Source of the DNA: Camelus bactrianus
Taxonomy: Eukaryota; Chordata; Mammalia; Artiodactyla; Camelidae
DNA: 64,000 nucleotides
NCBI RefSeq assembly: GCF_048773025.1
Contig: NW_027413956.1
Coordinates: forward strand, 620,001 to 684,000
Direction of reading: 5' to 3'
The position numbers and the translations under genes were made by a program. The notes below the pieces were generated by a model, which saw nothing but the letters and a program-made list of their open reading frames with translations, made no database searches and had not been told where the DNA came from. Positions 9,901 through 24,168 of the stretch are shown here, piece after piece (the first letter of the stretch is position 1; each line of letters starts with the position of its first letter).

Positions 9901-10358
9901 ATTCGTGATGCATGGACCGTGTTCGGAACATGGAATTTCACGGTGATTAAAACAATGTAAATTAGTTCTCTATTGGGTAGAAATCGCTGCAAGAGAGTTT
10001 TTGTGCGAAAAATGCTTCATTTTTGAAACTGGCGTTAGGAAAACACTGCAAAAGCTGAGAAAATTTTTGTAAGTATCAGTATTCAATGTATTGTGATGAA
10101 AGTTTGGTAAATCACATGTTAAAATTGTGGAGAGAATATTTGTCGAACCATTAATCATGTAGCATGTTCGGAACACGGAATTTCACGGCCAGGGAATTTA
10201 TGTAAATTACATTTCTCTTCGTTAGAAATCACTCCAAGAGATTTTTCCTGAGAAATCTGCCTGATTTTCAAAACTGGCATTAGGAAAACACTGCGAACTC
10301 AGATGAATAGATTCTCGGTGTAAATATGCCTTGTAGGGTGGATGAAATTTCCGTAATC
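6907..10358 (+). repeat. HOR unit 3 (14-mer, 3452 bp, haplotype beta)
   Basis: This unit is almost identical to unit 2 along its full length, including the GGTGTGAATATG variant of M10. A private difference is TTACAATTCTATT instead of TTACATTTCTATT in M2, near 7500. The very low divergence implies a recent one-unit duplication or strong homogenisation. Confidence 0.95.
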
Positions 10359-13300
10359 CGCATGCTAACAACTCTGAAGTGAGTATTTGTCGAATCCGAG
10401 ATACATGAAGTGTGTTTGGAACACAGAATATCACGGTGTGCGAATCTATGTAAAATACATGTCTCTTGGGTAGAACTCGCTCCCAGAGATTTTTCTGCCA
10501 AATCTGCCTCATTTTCGAAACTGGCGTTTGAAAATCTCTGCAAAAGCAGAGAAAATGCTTCATAGTGTCAATATGCCTTGTATTGTGATGGAAGTTCGTA
10601 AAACCACATGCAAATAAATCTGTGGCGAATATTTGAAGAAAGCGTTATGCATGTAGCGTGATCGTATCACGGAAATTCCCGGCGATGGAATCTATGTAAA
10701 CTACACGTCTATAGGGTAGAACTCACTCCAAAATATTTTCCTGAGATAACGGCCTGATTTTTGAAACTGGCATTAGGTAAAAGCTGCAAATTCAGTGTTA
10801 ATGTTTCTAGGTGTAAATATGCCATGTATGGTGGATGAAAGTTCTGTAATCTACATGCTCACAACTCATTGGAGAAAGTTTGTTGAAACCTTGATGCATG
10901 TAGCGTGTTCAGAAATTGGAATGTCACTGTGAGGGAAACTATGTAAATTACATTTCTATTGGGAAGTACTCGCTCCACGAGAATATTTCTGCGAATCTGC
11001 CTCATTTTCAAAATTGGCATTAGGAAAAACTTTCAAAATATGAGTAAATGCTTCAAGGTGTCAATATGGCTTTTATGGTGGATGAAAGTTCGATAATCAT
11101 TATGCTAACAACTCTGTAGTGAATATTTTCGAATCCGTGATGCATGTAGCATTTTCGGAACACGGAATTTCACGATGACGGGTTCTATGTAAATTGCATG
11201 TCTCTTGGGTAGTACTCGCTCCAAGAGCATTTTTCTGTGAAAACTGCATGGTTTTAGAAACTGACATTAGGAGAAATCTACTAAATCAGAATAAAACTTT
11301 CTATTTATAAATATGCATTGTAAGGTGGATTAAAGTTTGGTAATACACATGTTCACAACTCATTAAAGAATGTTTGTCGAATCCGTGATGCATGTAACGT
11401 GTTCAGAACACGGAATGTCACGGTGAGTGAAAATAGGTAAATTACAATTCTTTTGGTTAGAACTCGCTCCAAGAGCATTTTCCTGCCAAATCTGCCTCAT
11501 TTTCAACCCTGGCATTAAATCTAACCTGTGAAATCTGAGAAAATTCTTCAAAGTGTCAGTAAGCCATGTATGGTGGATGAAAGTGCTGTAATCCACTTGC
11601 TAACAACCCTGTAGTGAATATTTGTCGAATCCGACATGCATGTAGCGTGTTCAGAACATGGAATTTCACGGTGAGCGAATCCATCTTAATTACATGTCTA
11701 TTGTTTTGAACCCGCTCCAAGAGGATTTTGCCGTGAAATCTGCCTCAGTTTCGAAACTGGCGTTTGGAAAGCTCTGTGAAATCACAGAAAATGCTTCTAA
11801 GCATCCATATGCCTTGTATTGTGATGAAAGTCCTGTAATCCACATGCAAACAACTCTACAGTGAATTTTTGTCGAAACCTATCTGCATGTAGCATGTTCG
11901 AAACACGGAATTTCACAGCAGGAGAATCTATGTAATTTACATATCTTTTGGGTAGAACACGCTCCAACAGTTTTTTCATTTGAAAACTGCCTGATTTTCG
12001 AAACTGCTATTAGGAAATAGGTGCGAACTCAGTGTAAATTATTCTAGGTTTAAATATGCCTTGTATGGTGGATGAAAGTTCTGTAATACACATGTACACA
12101 ACTCATTAAAATGTTTCTCATAACCATGATGAATGTAGTGTGTTTGGAACACGGAATGTCACGTTGAGGGAAACTATGTAAACTACATATCTATAGTTTA
12201 GAACCCAATCCAGGAGCTTTTTACTGAAAAATCAGCGTCAGCTTTGAAACTGGTGTTATGAAAAGGCTGCAAAATCTTAGTAAATGCTTTAAATTGAAAA
12301 TATATCTTCAATGGTTTATTAAAGATGTATAATCCGCATGCTAACATCTCAGAAGTGAATATTTGTTGAATCCGTGGTGCATGTACCATTTTCAGAATAC
12401 GGAATGTTACGGGGACGGTGTCTACAAAATGAGATCTATATTGGATTGATCATGCACCAAGAGAATTTTGCTGTGAATACTCCATGATTTTCATAATTGA
12501 CGTTAGGAAAAAGCTGCGAAATCTAAGTAAATGTTTCTAGGTGTAAATATGCCTTGTATTGTGGTTGAAAAATCTGTAATCCACATGCTCACGGTAATTA
12601 AATCATGTTTGTCCAAGCCGTGATGAATATAACGTTGGAACACGGAATGTATCGGTGAGTGAAGCTATGAAAATAACAACTCTACTGGATAGGACTCGCT
12701 TGAATTGAATTTTTCTGTGAAAATTGCATGATTTTCGAAACTGGATGTTAGGAAAAACCTGCGAAATCAGAATAAATACTTCTAGGTGTAAATATGCCTT
12801 GTATGGTGGATGAAAGTTCGGTAATCCACATGCTCACACTCTTTAAAGAATGTTTGTCGAATTCGTGATCCATGTAACTTGTTCGGAATATGGAATGTCA
12901 TAGTGAATGAAACAATGTAACTTACAAGTCTATTGGGTAGAAGTCGCTTGAAGAGTATTGTTCTGCGAAATGTGCCTCATTTTCAAATCTGCCATTAGGA
13001 GAAACCTGTGAAATCTGAGAAAATGCTTCTAAGTGTCAATATGCCTTGAATGGTGAATGAAAGTCCAGTAATCCACAGGTTAATAACAGTCTAGTGATTA
13101 TTTTTCAAACCGTGATTCATGTAGCGCTTATTGAAACGGAATTTCACGGTAATGAAACGATGTAAATTACAATAATATTGGGTAGAACTAGCTAGAATAG
13201 AATTTTTCTGCGAAAATTGCATGATTATCGAATCTGAAGTTTGGAAAAAGTTGCAAAATGAGAGTAAATATTTGTAGTGGTAAATATGCCTTTATGATGG

Positions 13301-13810
13301 AAAAAAGATCGGTAATCCATATTTTCACAACATATTAAAGAATCGTTTTCTAATTCGTGATGCATGGACCGTGTTCGGAACATGGAATTTCACGGTGATT
13401 AAAACAATGTAAATTAGTTCTCTATTGGGTAGAAATCGCTGCAAGAGAGTTTTTGTGCGAAAAATGCTTCATTTTTGAAACTGGCGTTAGGAAAACACTG
13501 CAAAAGCTGAGAAAATTTTTGTAAGTATCAGTATTCAATGTATTGTGATGAAAGTTTGGTAAATCACATGTTAAAATTGTGGAGAGAATATTTGTCGAAC
13601 CATTAATCATGTAGCATGTTCGGAACACGGAATTTCACGGCCAGGGAATTTATGTAAATTACATTTCTCTTCGTTAGAAATCACTCCAAGAGATTTTTCC
13701 TGAGAAATCTGCCTGATTTTCAAAACTGGCATTAGGAAAACACTGCGAACTCAGATGAATAGATTCTCGGTGTAAATATGCCTTGTAGGGTGGATGAAAT
13801 TTCCGTAATC
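10359..13810 (+). repeat. HOR unit 4 (14-mer, 3452 bp, alpha/beta mosaic)
   Basis: The unit opens as beta (CTGAAGTGAG, GGATGA in M2, GCATTGTAAGG in M4) but carries alpha variants at scattered sites: GAAAGTTCG in M3, GTGCGAACTC in M6 and GAATTTTGCTG in M8. It then returns to beta (GTATCGG in M9, the decayed M10 box). Alternation along one unit is what gene conversion or repeated crossing-over between haplotypes would leave. A private change is CACGGTAATT in M9, near 12595. Confidence 0.93.
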
Positions 13811-16800
13811 CGCATGCTAACAACTCTGTAGTGAGTATTTGTCGAATCCGAGATACATGAAGTGTGTTTGGAACACAGAATATCACGGTGTGCGAATCTA
13901 TGTAAAATACATGTCTCTTGGGTAGAACTCGCTCCCAGAGATTTTTCTGCCAAATCTGCCTCATTTTCGAAACTGGCGTTTGAAAATCTCTGCAAAAGCA
14001 GAGAAAATGCTTCATAGTGTCAATATGCCTTGTATTGTGATGGAAGTTCGTAAAACCACATGCAAATAAATCTGTGGCGAATATTTGAAGAAAGCGTTAT
14101 GCATGTAGCGTGATCGTATCACGGAAATTCCCGGCGATGGAATCTATGTAAACTACACGTCTATAGGGTAGAACTCACTCCAAAATATTTTCCTGAGATA
14201 ACGGCCTGATTTTTGAAACTGGCATTAGGTAAAAGCTGCAAATTCAGTGTTAATGTTTCTAGGTGTAAATATGCCATGTATGGTGGATGGAAGTTCTGTA
14301 ATCTACATGCTCACAACTCATTGGAGAAAGTTTGTTGAAACCTTGATGCATGTAGCGTGTTCAGAAATTGGAATGTCACTGTGAGGGAAACTATGTAAAT
14401 TACATTTCTATTGGGAAGTACTCGCTCCACGAGAATATTTCTGCGAATCTGCCTCATTTTCAAAATTGGCATTAGGAAAAACTTTCAAAATATGAGTAAA
14501 TGCTTCAAGGTGTCAATATGGCTTTTATGGTGGATGAAAGTTCGATAATCATTATGCTAACAACTCTGTAGTGAATATTTTCGAATCCGTGATGCATGTA
14601 GCATTTTCGGAACACGGAATTTCACGATGACGGGTTCTATGTAAATTGCATGTCTCTTGGGTAGTACTCGCTCCAAGAGCATTTTTCTGTGAAAACTGCA
14701 TGGTTTTAGAAACTGACATTAGGAGAAATCTACTAAATCAGAATAAAACTTTCTATTTATAAATATGTATTGTAAGATGGATTAAAGTTTGGTAATACAC
14801 ATGTTCACAACTCATTAAAGAATGTTTGTCGAATCCGTGATGCATGTAACGTGTTCAGAACACGGAATGTCACGGTGAGTGAAAATAGGTAAATTACAAT
14901 TCTTTTGGTTAGAACTCGCTCCAAGAGCATTTTCCTGCCAAATCTGCCTCATTTTCAACCCTGGCATTAAATCTAACCTGTGAAATCTGAGAAAATTCTT
15001 CAAAGTGTCAGTAAGCCATGTATGGTGGATGAAAGTGCTGTAATCCACTTGCTAACAACCCTGTAGTGAATATTTGTCGAATCCGACATGCATGTAGCGT
15101 GTTCAGAACATGGAATTTCACGGTGAGCGAATCCATCTTAATTACATGTCTATTGTTTTGAACCCGCTCCAAGAGGATTTTGCCGTGAAATCTGCCTCAG
15201 TTTCGAAACTGGCGTTTGGAAAGCTCTGTGAAATCACAGAAAATGCTTCTAAGCATCCATATGCCTTGTATTGTGATGAAAGTCCTGTAATCCACATGCA
15301 AACAACTCTACAGTGAATTTTTGTCGAAACCTATCTGCATGTAGCATGTTCGAAACACGGAATTTCACAGCAGGAGAATCTATGTAATTTACATATCTTT
15401 TGGGTAGAACACGCTCCAACAGTTTTTTCATTTGAAAACTGCCTGATTTTCGAAACTGCTATTAGGAAATAGGTGCGAACTCAGTGTAAATTATTCTAGG
15501 TTTAAATATGCCTTGTATGGTGGATGAAAGTTCTGTAATACACATGTACACAACTCATTAAAATGTTTCTCATAACCATGATGAATGTAGTGTGTTTGGA
15601 ACACGGAATGTCACGTTGAGGGAAACTATGTAAACTACATATCTATAGTTTAGAACCCAATCCAGGAGCTTTTTACTGAAAAATCAGCGTCAGCTTTGAA
15701 GCTGGTGTTATGAAAAGGCTGCAAAATCTTAGTAAATGCTTTAAATTGAAAATATATCTTCAATGGTTTATTAAAGATGTATAATCCGCATGCTAACATC
15801 TCAGAAGTGAATATTTGTTGAATCCGTGGTGCATGTACCATTTTCGGAACACGGAATGTTACGGGGACGGTGTCTACAAAATGAGATTTATATTGGATAG
15901 ATCATGCACCAAGAGAATTTTGCTGTGAATACTCCATGATTTTCATAATTGACGTTAGGAAAAAGCTGCGAAATCTAAGTAAATGTTTCTAGGTGTAAAT
16001 ATGCCATGTATTGTGGTTGAAAAATCTGTAATCCACATGCTCACGGTCATTAAATCATGTTTGTCCAAGCCGTGATGAATATAACGTTGGAACACGGAAT
16101 GAATCGGTGAGTGAAGCTATGAAAATAACAACTCTACTGGATAGGACTCGCTTGAATTGAATTTTTCTGTGAAAATTGCATGATTTTCGAAACTGGATGT
16201 TAGGAAAAACCTGCGAAATCAAAATAAATACTTCTAGGTGTAAATATGCCTTGTATGGTGGATGAAAGTTCGGTAATCCACATGCTCACACTCTTTAAAG
16301 AATGTTTGTCGAATTCGTGATCCATGTAACTTGTTCGGAATATGGAATGTCATAGTGAATGAAACAATGTAACTTACAAGTCTATTGGGTAGAAGTCGCT
16401 TGAAGAGTATTGTTCTGCGAAATGTGCCTCATTTTCAAATCTGCCATTAGGAGAAACCTGTGAAATCTGAGAAAATGCTTCTAAGTGTCAATATGCCTTG
16501 AATGGTGAATGAAAGTCCAGTAATCCACAGGTTAATAACAGTCTAGTGATTATTTTTCAAACCGTGATTCATGTAGCGCTTATTGAAACGGAATTTCACG
16601 GTAATGAAACGATGTAAATTACAATAATATTGGGTAGAACTAGCTAGAATAGAATTTTTCTGCGAAAATTGCATGATTATCGAATCTGAAGTTTGGAAAA
16701 AGTTGCAAAATGAGAGTAAATATTTGTAGTGGTAAATATGCCTTTATGATGGAAAAAAGATCGGTAATCCATATTTTCACAACATATTAAAGAATCGTTT

Positions 16801-17262
16801 TCTAATTCGTGATGCATGGACCGTGTTCGGAACATGGAATTTCACGGTGATTAAAACAATGTAAATTAGTTCTCTATTGGGTAGAAATCGCTGCAAGAGA
16901 GTTTTTGTGCGAAAAATGCTTCATTTTTGAAACTGGCGTTAGGAAAACACTGCAAAAGCTGAGAAAATTTTTGTAAGTATCAGTATTCAATGTATTGTGA
17001 TGAAAGTTTGGTAAATCACATGTTAAAATTGTGGAGAGAATATTTGTCGAACCATTAATCATGTAGCATGTTCGGAACACGGAATTTCACGGCCAGGGAA
17101 TTTATGTAAATTACATTTCTCTTCGTTAGAAATCACTCCAAGAGATTTTTCCTGAGAAATCTGCCTGATTTTCAAAACTGGCATTAGGAAAACACTGCGA
17201 ACTCAGATGAATAGATTCTCGGTGTAAATATGCCTTGTAGGGTGGATGAAATTTCCGTAATC
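13811..17262 (+). repeat. HOR unit 5 (14-mer, 3452 bp, alpha then beta)
   Basis: M14 to M9 carry alpha variants (CTGTAGTGAG, GGATGG in M2, GTATTGTAAGATGG in M4, GAATCGG in M9), except that M8 has CAGAAGTG. M10 to M13 are the beta type (CTTGTTCGGAATATG box, GTTAAAATTGTGG). The switch lies between M9 and M10, about 16.1-16.3 kb. Confidence 0.93.
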
Positions 17263-20200
17263 CGCATGCTAACAACTCTGTAGTGAGTATTTGTCGAATC
17301 CGAGATACATGAAGTGTGTTTGGAACACAGAATATCACGGTGTGCGAATCTATGTAAAATACATGTCTCTTGGGTAGAACTCGCTCCCAGAGATTTTTCT
17401 GCCAAATCTGCCTCATTTTCGAAACTGGCGTTTGAAAATCTCTGCAAAAGCAGAGAAAATGCTTCATAGTGTCAATATGCCTTGTATTGTGATGGAAGTT
17501 CGTAAAACCACATGCAAATAAATCTGTGGCGAATATTTGAAGAAAGCGTTATGCATGTAGCGTGATCGTATCACGGAAATTCCCGGCGATGGAATCTATG
17601 TAAACTACACGTCTATAGGGTAGAACTCACTCCAAAATATTTTCCTGAGATAACGGCCTGATTTTTGAAACTGGCATTAGGTAAAAGCTGCAAATTCAGT
17701 GTTAATGTTTCTAGGTGTAAATATGCCATGTATGGTGGATGGAAGTTCTGTAATCTACATGCTCACAACTCATTGGAGAAAGTTTGTTGAAACCTTGATG
17801 CATGTAGCGTGTTCAGAAATTGGAATGTCACTGTGAGGGAAACTATGTAAATTACATTTCTATTGGGAAGTACTCGCTCCACGAGAATATTTCTGCGAAT
17901 CTGCCTCATTTTCAAAATTGGCATTAGGAAAAACTTTCAAAATATGAGTAAATGCTTCAAGGTGTCAATATGGCTTTTATGGTGGATGAAAGTTCGATAA
18001 TCATTATGCTAACAACTCTGTAGTGAATATTTTCCAATCCGTGATGCATGTAGCATTTTCGGAACACGGAATTTCACGATGACGGGTTCTATGTAAATTG
18101 CATGTCTCTTGGGTAGTACTCGCTCCAAGAGCATTTTTCTGTGAAAACTGCATGGTTTTAGAAACTGACATTAGGAGAAATCTACTAAATCAGAATAAAA
18201 CTTTCTATTTATAAATATGTATTGTAAGATGGATTAAAGTTTGGTAATACACATGTTCACAACTCATTAAAGAATGTTTGTCGAATCCGTGATGCATGTA
18301 ACGTGTTCAGAACACGGAATGTCACGGTGAGTGAAAATAGGTAAATTACAATTCTTTTGGTTAGAACTCGCTCCAAGAGCATTTTCCTGCCAAATCTGCC
18401 TCATTTTCAACCCTGGCATTAAATCTAACCTGTGAAATCTGAGAAAATTCTTCAAAGTGTCAGTAAGCCATGTATGGTGGATGAAAGTGCTGTAATCCAC
18501 TTGCTAACAACCCTGTAGTGAATATTTGTCGAATCCGACATGCATGTAGCGTGTTCAGAACATGGAATTTCACGGTGAGCGAATCCATCTTAATTACATG
18601 TCTATTGTTTTGAACCCGCTCCAAGAGGATTTTGCCGTGAAATCTGCCTCAGTTTCGAAACTGGCGTTTGGAAAGCTCTGTGAAATCACAGAAAATGCTT
18701 CTAAGCATCCATATGCCTTGTATTGTGATGAAAGTCCTGTAATCCACATGCAAACAACTCTACAGTGAATTTTTGTCGAAACCTATCTGCATGTAGCATG
18801 TTCGAAACACGGAATTTCACAGCAGGAGAATCTATGTAATTTACATATCTTTTGGGTAGAACACGCTCCAACAGTTTTTTCATTTGAAAACTGCCTGATT
18901 TTCGAAACTGCTATTAGGAAATAGGTGCGAACTCAGTGTAAATTATTCTAGGTTTAAATATGCCTTGTATGGTGGATGAAAGTTCTGTAATACACATGTA
19001 CACAACTCATTAAAATGTTTCTCATAACCATGATGAATGTAGTGTGTTTGGAACACGGAATGTCACGTTGAGGGAAACTATGTAAACTACATATCTATAG
19101 TTTAGAACCCAATCCAGGAGCTTTTTACTGAAAAATCAGCGTCAGCTTTGAAGCTGGTGTTATGAAAAGGCTGCAAAATCTTAGTAAATGCTTTAAATTG
19201 AAAATATATCTTCAATGGTTTATTAAAGATGTATAATCCGCATGCTAACATCTCAGAACTGAATATTTGTTGAATCCGTGGTGCATGTACCATTTTCGGA
19301 ACACGGAATGTTACGGGGACGGTGTCTACAAAATGAGATTTATATTGGATAGATCATGCACCAAGAGAATTTTGCTGTGAATACTCCATGATTTTCATAA
19401 TTGACGTTAGGAAAAAGCTGCGAAATCTAAGTAAATGTTTCTAGGTGTAAATATGCCATGTATTGTGGTTGAAAAATCTGTAATCCACATGCTCACGGTC
19501 ATTAAATCATGTTTGTCCAAGCCGTGATGAATATAACGTTGGAACACGGAATGAATCGGTGAGTGAAGCTATGAAAATAACAACTCTACTGGATAGGACT
19601 CGCTTGAATTGAATTTTTCTGTGAAAATTGCATGATTTTCGAAACTGGATGTTAGGAAAAACCTGCGAAATCAAAATAAATACTTCTAGGTGTAAATATG
19701 CCTTGTATGGTGGATGAAAGTTCGGTAATCCACATGCTCACACTCTTTAAAGAATGTTTGTCGAATTCGTGATCCATGTAACTTGTTCGGAATATGGAAT
19801 GTCATAGTGAATGAAACAATGTAACTTACAAGTCTATTGGGTAGAAGTCGCTTGAAGAGTATTGTTCTGCGAAATGTGCCTCATTTTCAAATCTGCCATT
19901 AGGAGAAACCTGTGAAATCTGAGAAAATGCTTCTAAGTGTCAATATGCCTTGAATGGTGAATGAAAGTCCAGTAATCCACAGGTTAATAACAGTCTAGTG
20001 ATTATTTTTCAAACCGTGATTCATGTAGCGCTTATTGAAACGGAATTTCACGGTAATGAAACGATGTAAATTACAATAATATTGGGTAGAACTAGCTAGA
20101 ATAGAATTTTTCTGCGAAAATTGCATGATTATCGAATCTGAAGTTTGGAAAAAGTTGCAAAATGAGAGTAAATATTTGTAGTGGTAAATATGCCTTTATG

Positions 20201-20714
20201 ATGGAAAAAAGATCGGTAATCCATATTTTCACAACATATTAAAGAATCGTTTTCTAATTCATGATGCATGGACCGTGTTCGGAACATGGAATTTCACGGT
20301 GATTAAAACAATGTAAATTAGTTCTCTATTGGGTAGAAATCGCTGCAAGAGAGTTTTTGTGCGAAAAATGCTTCATTTTTGAAACTGGCGTTAGGAAAAC
20401 ACTGCAAAAGCTGAGAAAATTTTTGTAAGTATCAGTATTCAATGTATTGTGATGAAAGTTTGGTAAATCACATGTTAAAATTGTGGAGAGAATATTTGTC
20501 GAACCATTAATCATGTAGCATGTTCGGAACACGGAATTTCACGGCCAGGGAATTTATGTAAATTACATTTCTCTTCGTTAGAAATCACTCCAAGAGATTT
20601 TTCCTGAGAAATCTGCCTGATTTTCAAAACTGGCATTAGGAAAACACTGCGAACTCAGATGAATAGATTCTCGGTGTAAATATGCCTTGTAGGGTGGATG
20701 AAATTTCCGTAATC
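17263..20714 (+). repeat. HOR unit 6 (14-mer, 3452 bp, alpha then beta)
   Basis: The structure is the same as unit 5, with alpha up to M9 and beta from M10, but M8 has CAGAACTG as in units 1 and 7. Private changes are TTTTCCAATCCG in M3 near 18030 and TAATTCATGATGC in M12 near 20256, the second a CpG transition. Confidence 0.93.
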
Positions 20715-23700
20715 CGCATGCTAACAACTCTGTAGTGAGTATTTGTCGAATCCGAGATACATGAAGTGTGTTTGGAACACAGAATATCACGGTGTGCGAA
20801 TCTATGTAAAATACATGTCTCTTGGGTAGAACTCGCTCCCAGAGATTTTTCTGCCAAATCTGCCTCATTTTCGAAACTGGCGTTTGAAAATCTCTGCAAA
20901 AGCAGAGAAAATGCTTCATAGTGTCAATATGCCTTGTATTGTGATGGAAGTTCGTAAAACCACATGCAAATAAATCTGTGGCGAATATTTGAAGAAAGCG
21001 TTATGCATGTAGCGTGATCGTATCACGGAAATTCCCGGCGATGGAATCTATGTAAACTACACGTCTATAGGGTAGAACTCACTCCAAAATATTTTCCTGA
21101 GATAACGGCCTGATTTTTGAAACTGGCATTAGGTAAAAGCTGCAAATTCAGTGTTAATGTTTCTAGGTGTAAATATGCCATGTATGGTGGATGGAAGTTC
21201 TGTAATCTACATGCTCACAACTCATTGGAGAAAGTTTGTTGAAACCTTGATGCATGTAGCGTGTTCAGAAATTGGAATGTCACTGTGAGGGAAACTATGT
21301 AAATTACATTTCTATTGGGAAGTACTCGCTCCACGAGAATATTTCTGCGAATCTGCCTCATTTTCAAAATTGGCATTAGGAAAAACTTTCAAAATATGAG
21401 TAAATGCTTCAAGGTGTCAATATGGCTTTTATGGTGGATGAAAGCTCGATAATCATTATGCTAACAACTCTGTAGTGAATATTTTCGAATCCGTGATGCA
21501 TGTAGCATTTTCGGAACACGGAATTTCACGATGACGGGTTCTATGTAAATTGCATGTCTCTTGGGTAGTACTCGCTCCAAGAGCATTTTTCTGTGAAAAC
21601 TGCATGGTTTTAGAAACTGACATTAGGAGAAATCTACTAAATCAGAATAAAACTTTCTATTTATAAATATGCATTGTAAGGTGGATTAAAGTTTGGTAAT
21701 ACACATGTTCACAACTCATTAAAGAATGTTTGTCGAATCCGTGATGCATGTAACGTGTTCAGAACACGGAATGTCACGGTGAGTGAAAATAGGTAAATTA
21801 CAATTCTTTTGGTTAGAACTCGCTCCAAGAGCATTTTCCTGCCAAATCTGCCTCATTTTCAACCCTGGCATTAAATCTAACCTGTGAAATCTGAGAAAAT
21901 TCTTCAAAGTGTCAGTAAGCCATGTATGGTGGATGAAAGTGCTGTAATCCACTTGCTAACAACCCTGTAGTGAATATTTGTCGAATCCGACATGCATGTA
22001 GCGTGTTCAGAACATGGAATTTCACGGTGAGCGAATCCATCTTAATTACATGTCTATTGTTTTGAACCCGCTCCAAGAGGATTTTGCCGTGAAATCTGCC
22101 TCAGTTTCGAAACTGGCGTTTGGAAAGCTCTGTGAAATCACAGAAAATGCTTCTAAGCATCCATATGCCTTGTATTGTGATGAAAGTCCTGTAATCCACA
22201 TGCAAACAACTCTACAGTGAATTTTTGTCGAAACCTATCTGCATGTAGCATGTTCGAAACACGGAATTTCACAGCAGGAGAATCTATGTAATTTACATAT
22301 CTTTTGGGTAGAACACGCTCCAACAGTTTTTTCATTTGAAAACTGCCTGATTTTCGAAACTGCTATTAGGAAATAGGTGCGAACTCAGTGTAAATTATTC
22401 TAGGTTTAAATATGCCTTGTATGGTGGATGAAAGTTCTGTAATACACATGTACACAACTCATTAAAATGTTTCTCATAACCATGATGAATGTAGTGTGTT
22501 TGGAACACGGAATGTCACGTTGAGGGAAACTATGTAAACTACATATCTATAGTTTAGAACCCAATCCAGGAGCTTTTTACTGAAAAATCAGCGTCAGCTT
22601 TGAAGCTGGTGTTATGAAAAGGCTGCAAAATCTTAGTAAATGCTTTAAATTGAAAATATATCTTCAATGGTTTATTAAAGATGTATAATCCGCATGCTAA
22701 CATCTCAGAACTGAATATTTGTTGAATCCGTGGTGCATGTACCATTTTCGGAACACGGAATGTTACGGGGACGGTGTCTACAAAATGAGATTTATATTGG
22801 ATAGATCATGCACCAAGAGAATTTTGCTGTGAATACTCCATGATTTTCATAATTGACGTTAGGAAAAAGCTGCGAAATCTAAGTAAATGTTTCTAGGTGT
22901 AAATATGCCATGTATTGTGGTTGAAAAATCTGTAATCCACATGCTCACGGTCATTAAATCATGTTTGTCCAAGCCGTGATGAATATAACGTTGGAACACG
23001 GAATGAATCGGTGAGTGAAGCTATGAAAATAACAACTCTACTGGATAGGACTCGCTTGAATTGAATTTTTCTGTGAAAATTGCATGATTTTCGAAACTGG
23101 ATGTTAGGAAAAACCTGCGAAATCAAAATAAATACTTCTAGGTGTAAATATGCCTTGTATGGTGGATGAAAGTTCGGTAATCCACATGCTCACACTCTTT
23201 AAAGAATGTTTGTCCAATTCGTGATCCATGTAACGTGTTCGGAATACGGAATGTCATAGTGAATGAAACAATGTAAGTTACAAGTCTATTGGGTAGAACT
23301 CGCTTGAAGAGAATTTTTCTGCGAAATGTGCCTCATTTTCAAATCTGCCATTAGGAGAACCCTGTGAAATCTGAGAAAATGCTTCTAAGTGTCAATATGC
23401 CTTGAATGGTGAATGAAAGTCCAGTAATCCACAGGTTAATAACAGTCTAGTGATTATTTTTCAAACCGTGATTCATGTAGCGCTTATGGAAAACGGAATT
23501 TCAAGGTAATGAAACGATGTAAATTACAATAATATTGGGTAGAACTAGCTAGAATAGAATTTTTCTGCGAAAATTGCATGATTATCGAATCTGAAGTTTG
23601 GAAAAAGTTGCAAAATGAGAGTAAATATTTGTAGTTGTAAATATGCCTTTATGATGGAAAAAAGATCGGTAATCCATATTTTCACAACATATTAAAGAAT

Positions 23701-24168
23701 CGTTTTCTAATTCGTGATGCATGGACCGTGTTCGGAACATGGAATTTCACGGTGATTAAAACAATGTAAATTACTTCTCTATTGGTTAGAAATCGCTGCA
23801 AGAGGATTTTTGTGCAAAAAATGCTTCATTTTTGAAACTGGCGTTAGGAAAACACTGCAAAAGCTGAGAAAATTTTTGTAAGTATCAGTATTCAATGTAT
23901 TGTGATGAAAGTTTGGTAAATCACATGCTAAAAATTCTGGAGAGAATATTTGTCGAACCATTAATCATGTAGCATGTTCGGAACACGGAATTTCACGGCC
24001 AGGGAATTTATGTAAATTACATTTCTCTTCGTTAGAAATCACTCCAAGAGATTTTTCCTGAGAAATCTGCCTGATTTTCAAAACTGGCATTAGGAAAACA
24101 CTGCGAACTCAGATGAATAGATTCTCGGTGTAAATATGCCTTGTAGGGTGGATGAAATTTCCGTAATC
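20715..24168 (+). repeat. HOR unit 7 (14-mer, 3454 bp, resembles unit 1)
   Basis: The unit shares the unusual M10-M13 subtype of unit 1 (CGTGTTCGGAATACG in M10, GCTAAAAATTCTGG in M13) and the same 3454-bp length. Both are followed by a beta unit opening with CTGAAGTGAG. It differs from unit 1 by GCATTGTAAGG in M4, GAAAGCTCG in M3 and AGAGGATTTTTG in M13. The pair of units 7-8 therefore resembles 1-2 at a distance of 20714 bp. Confidence 0.93.
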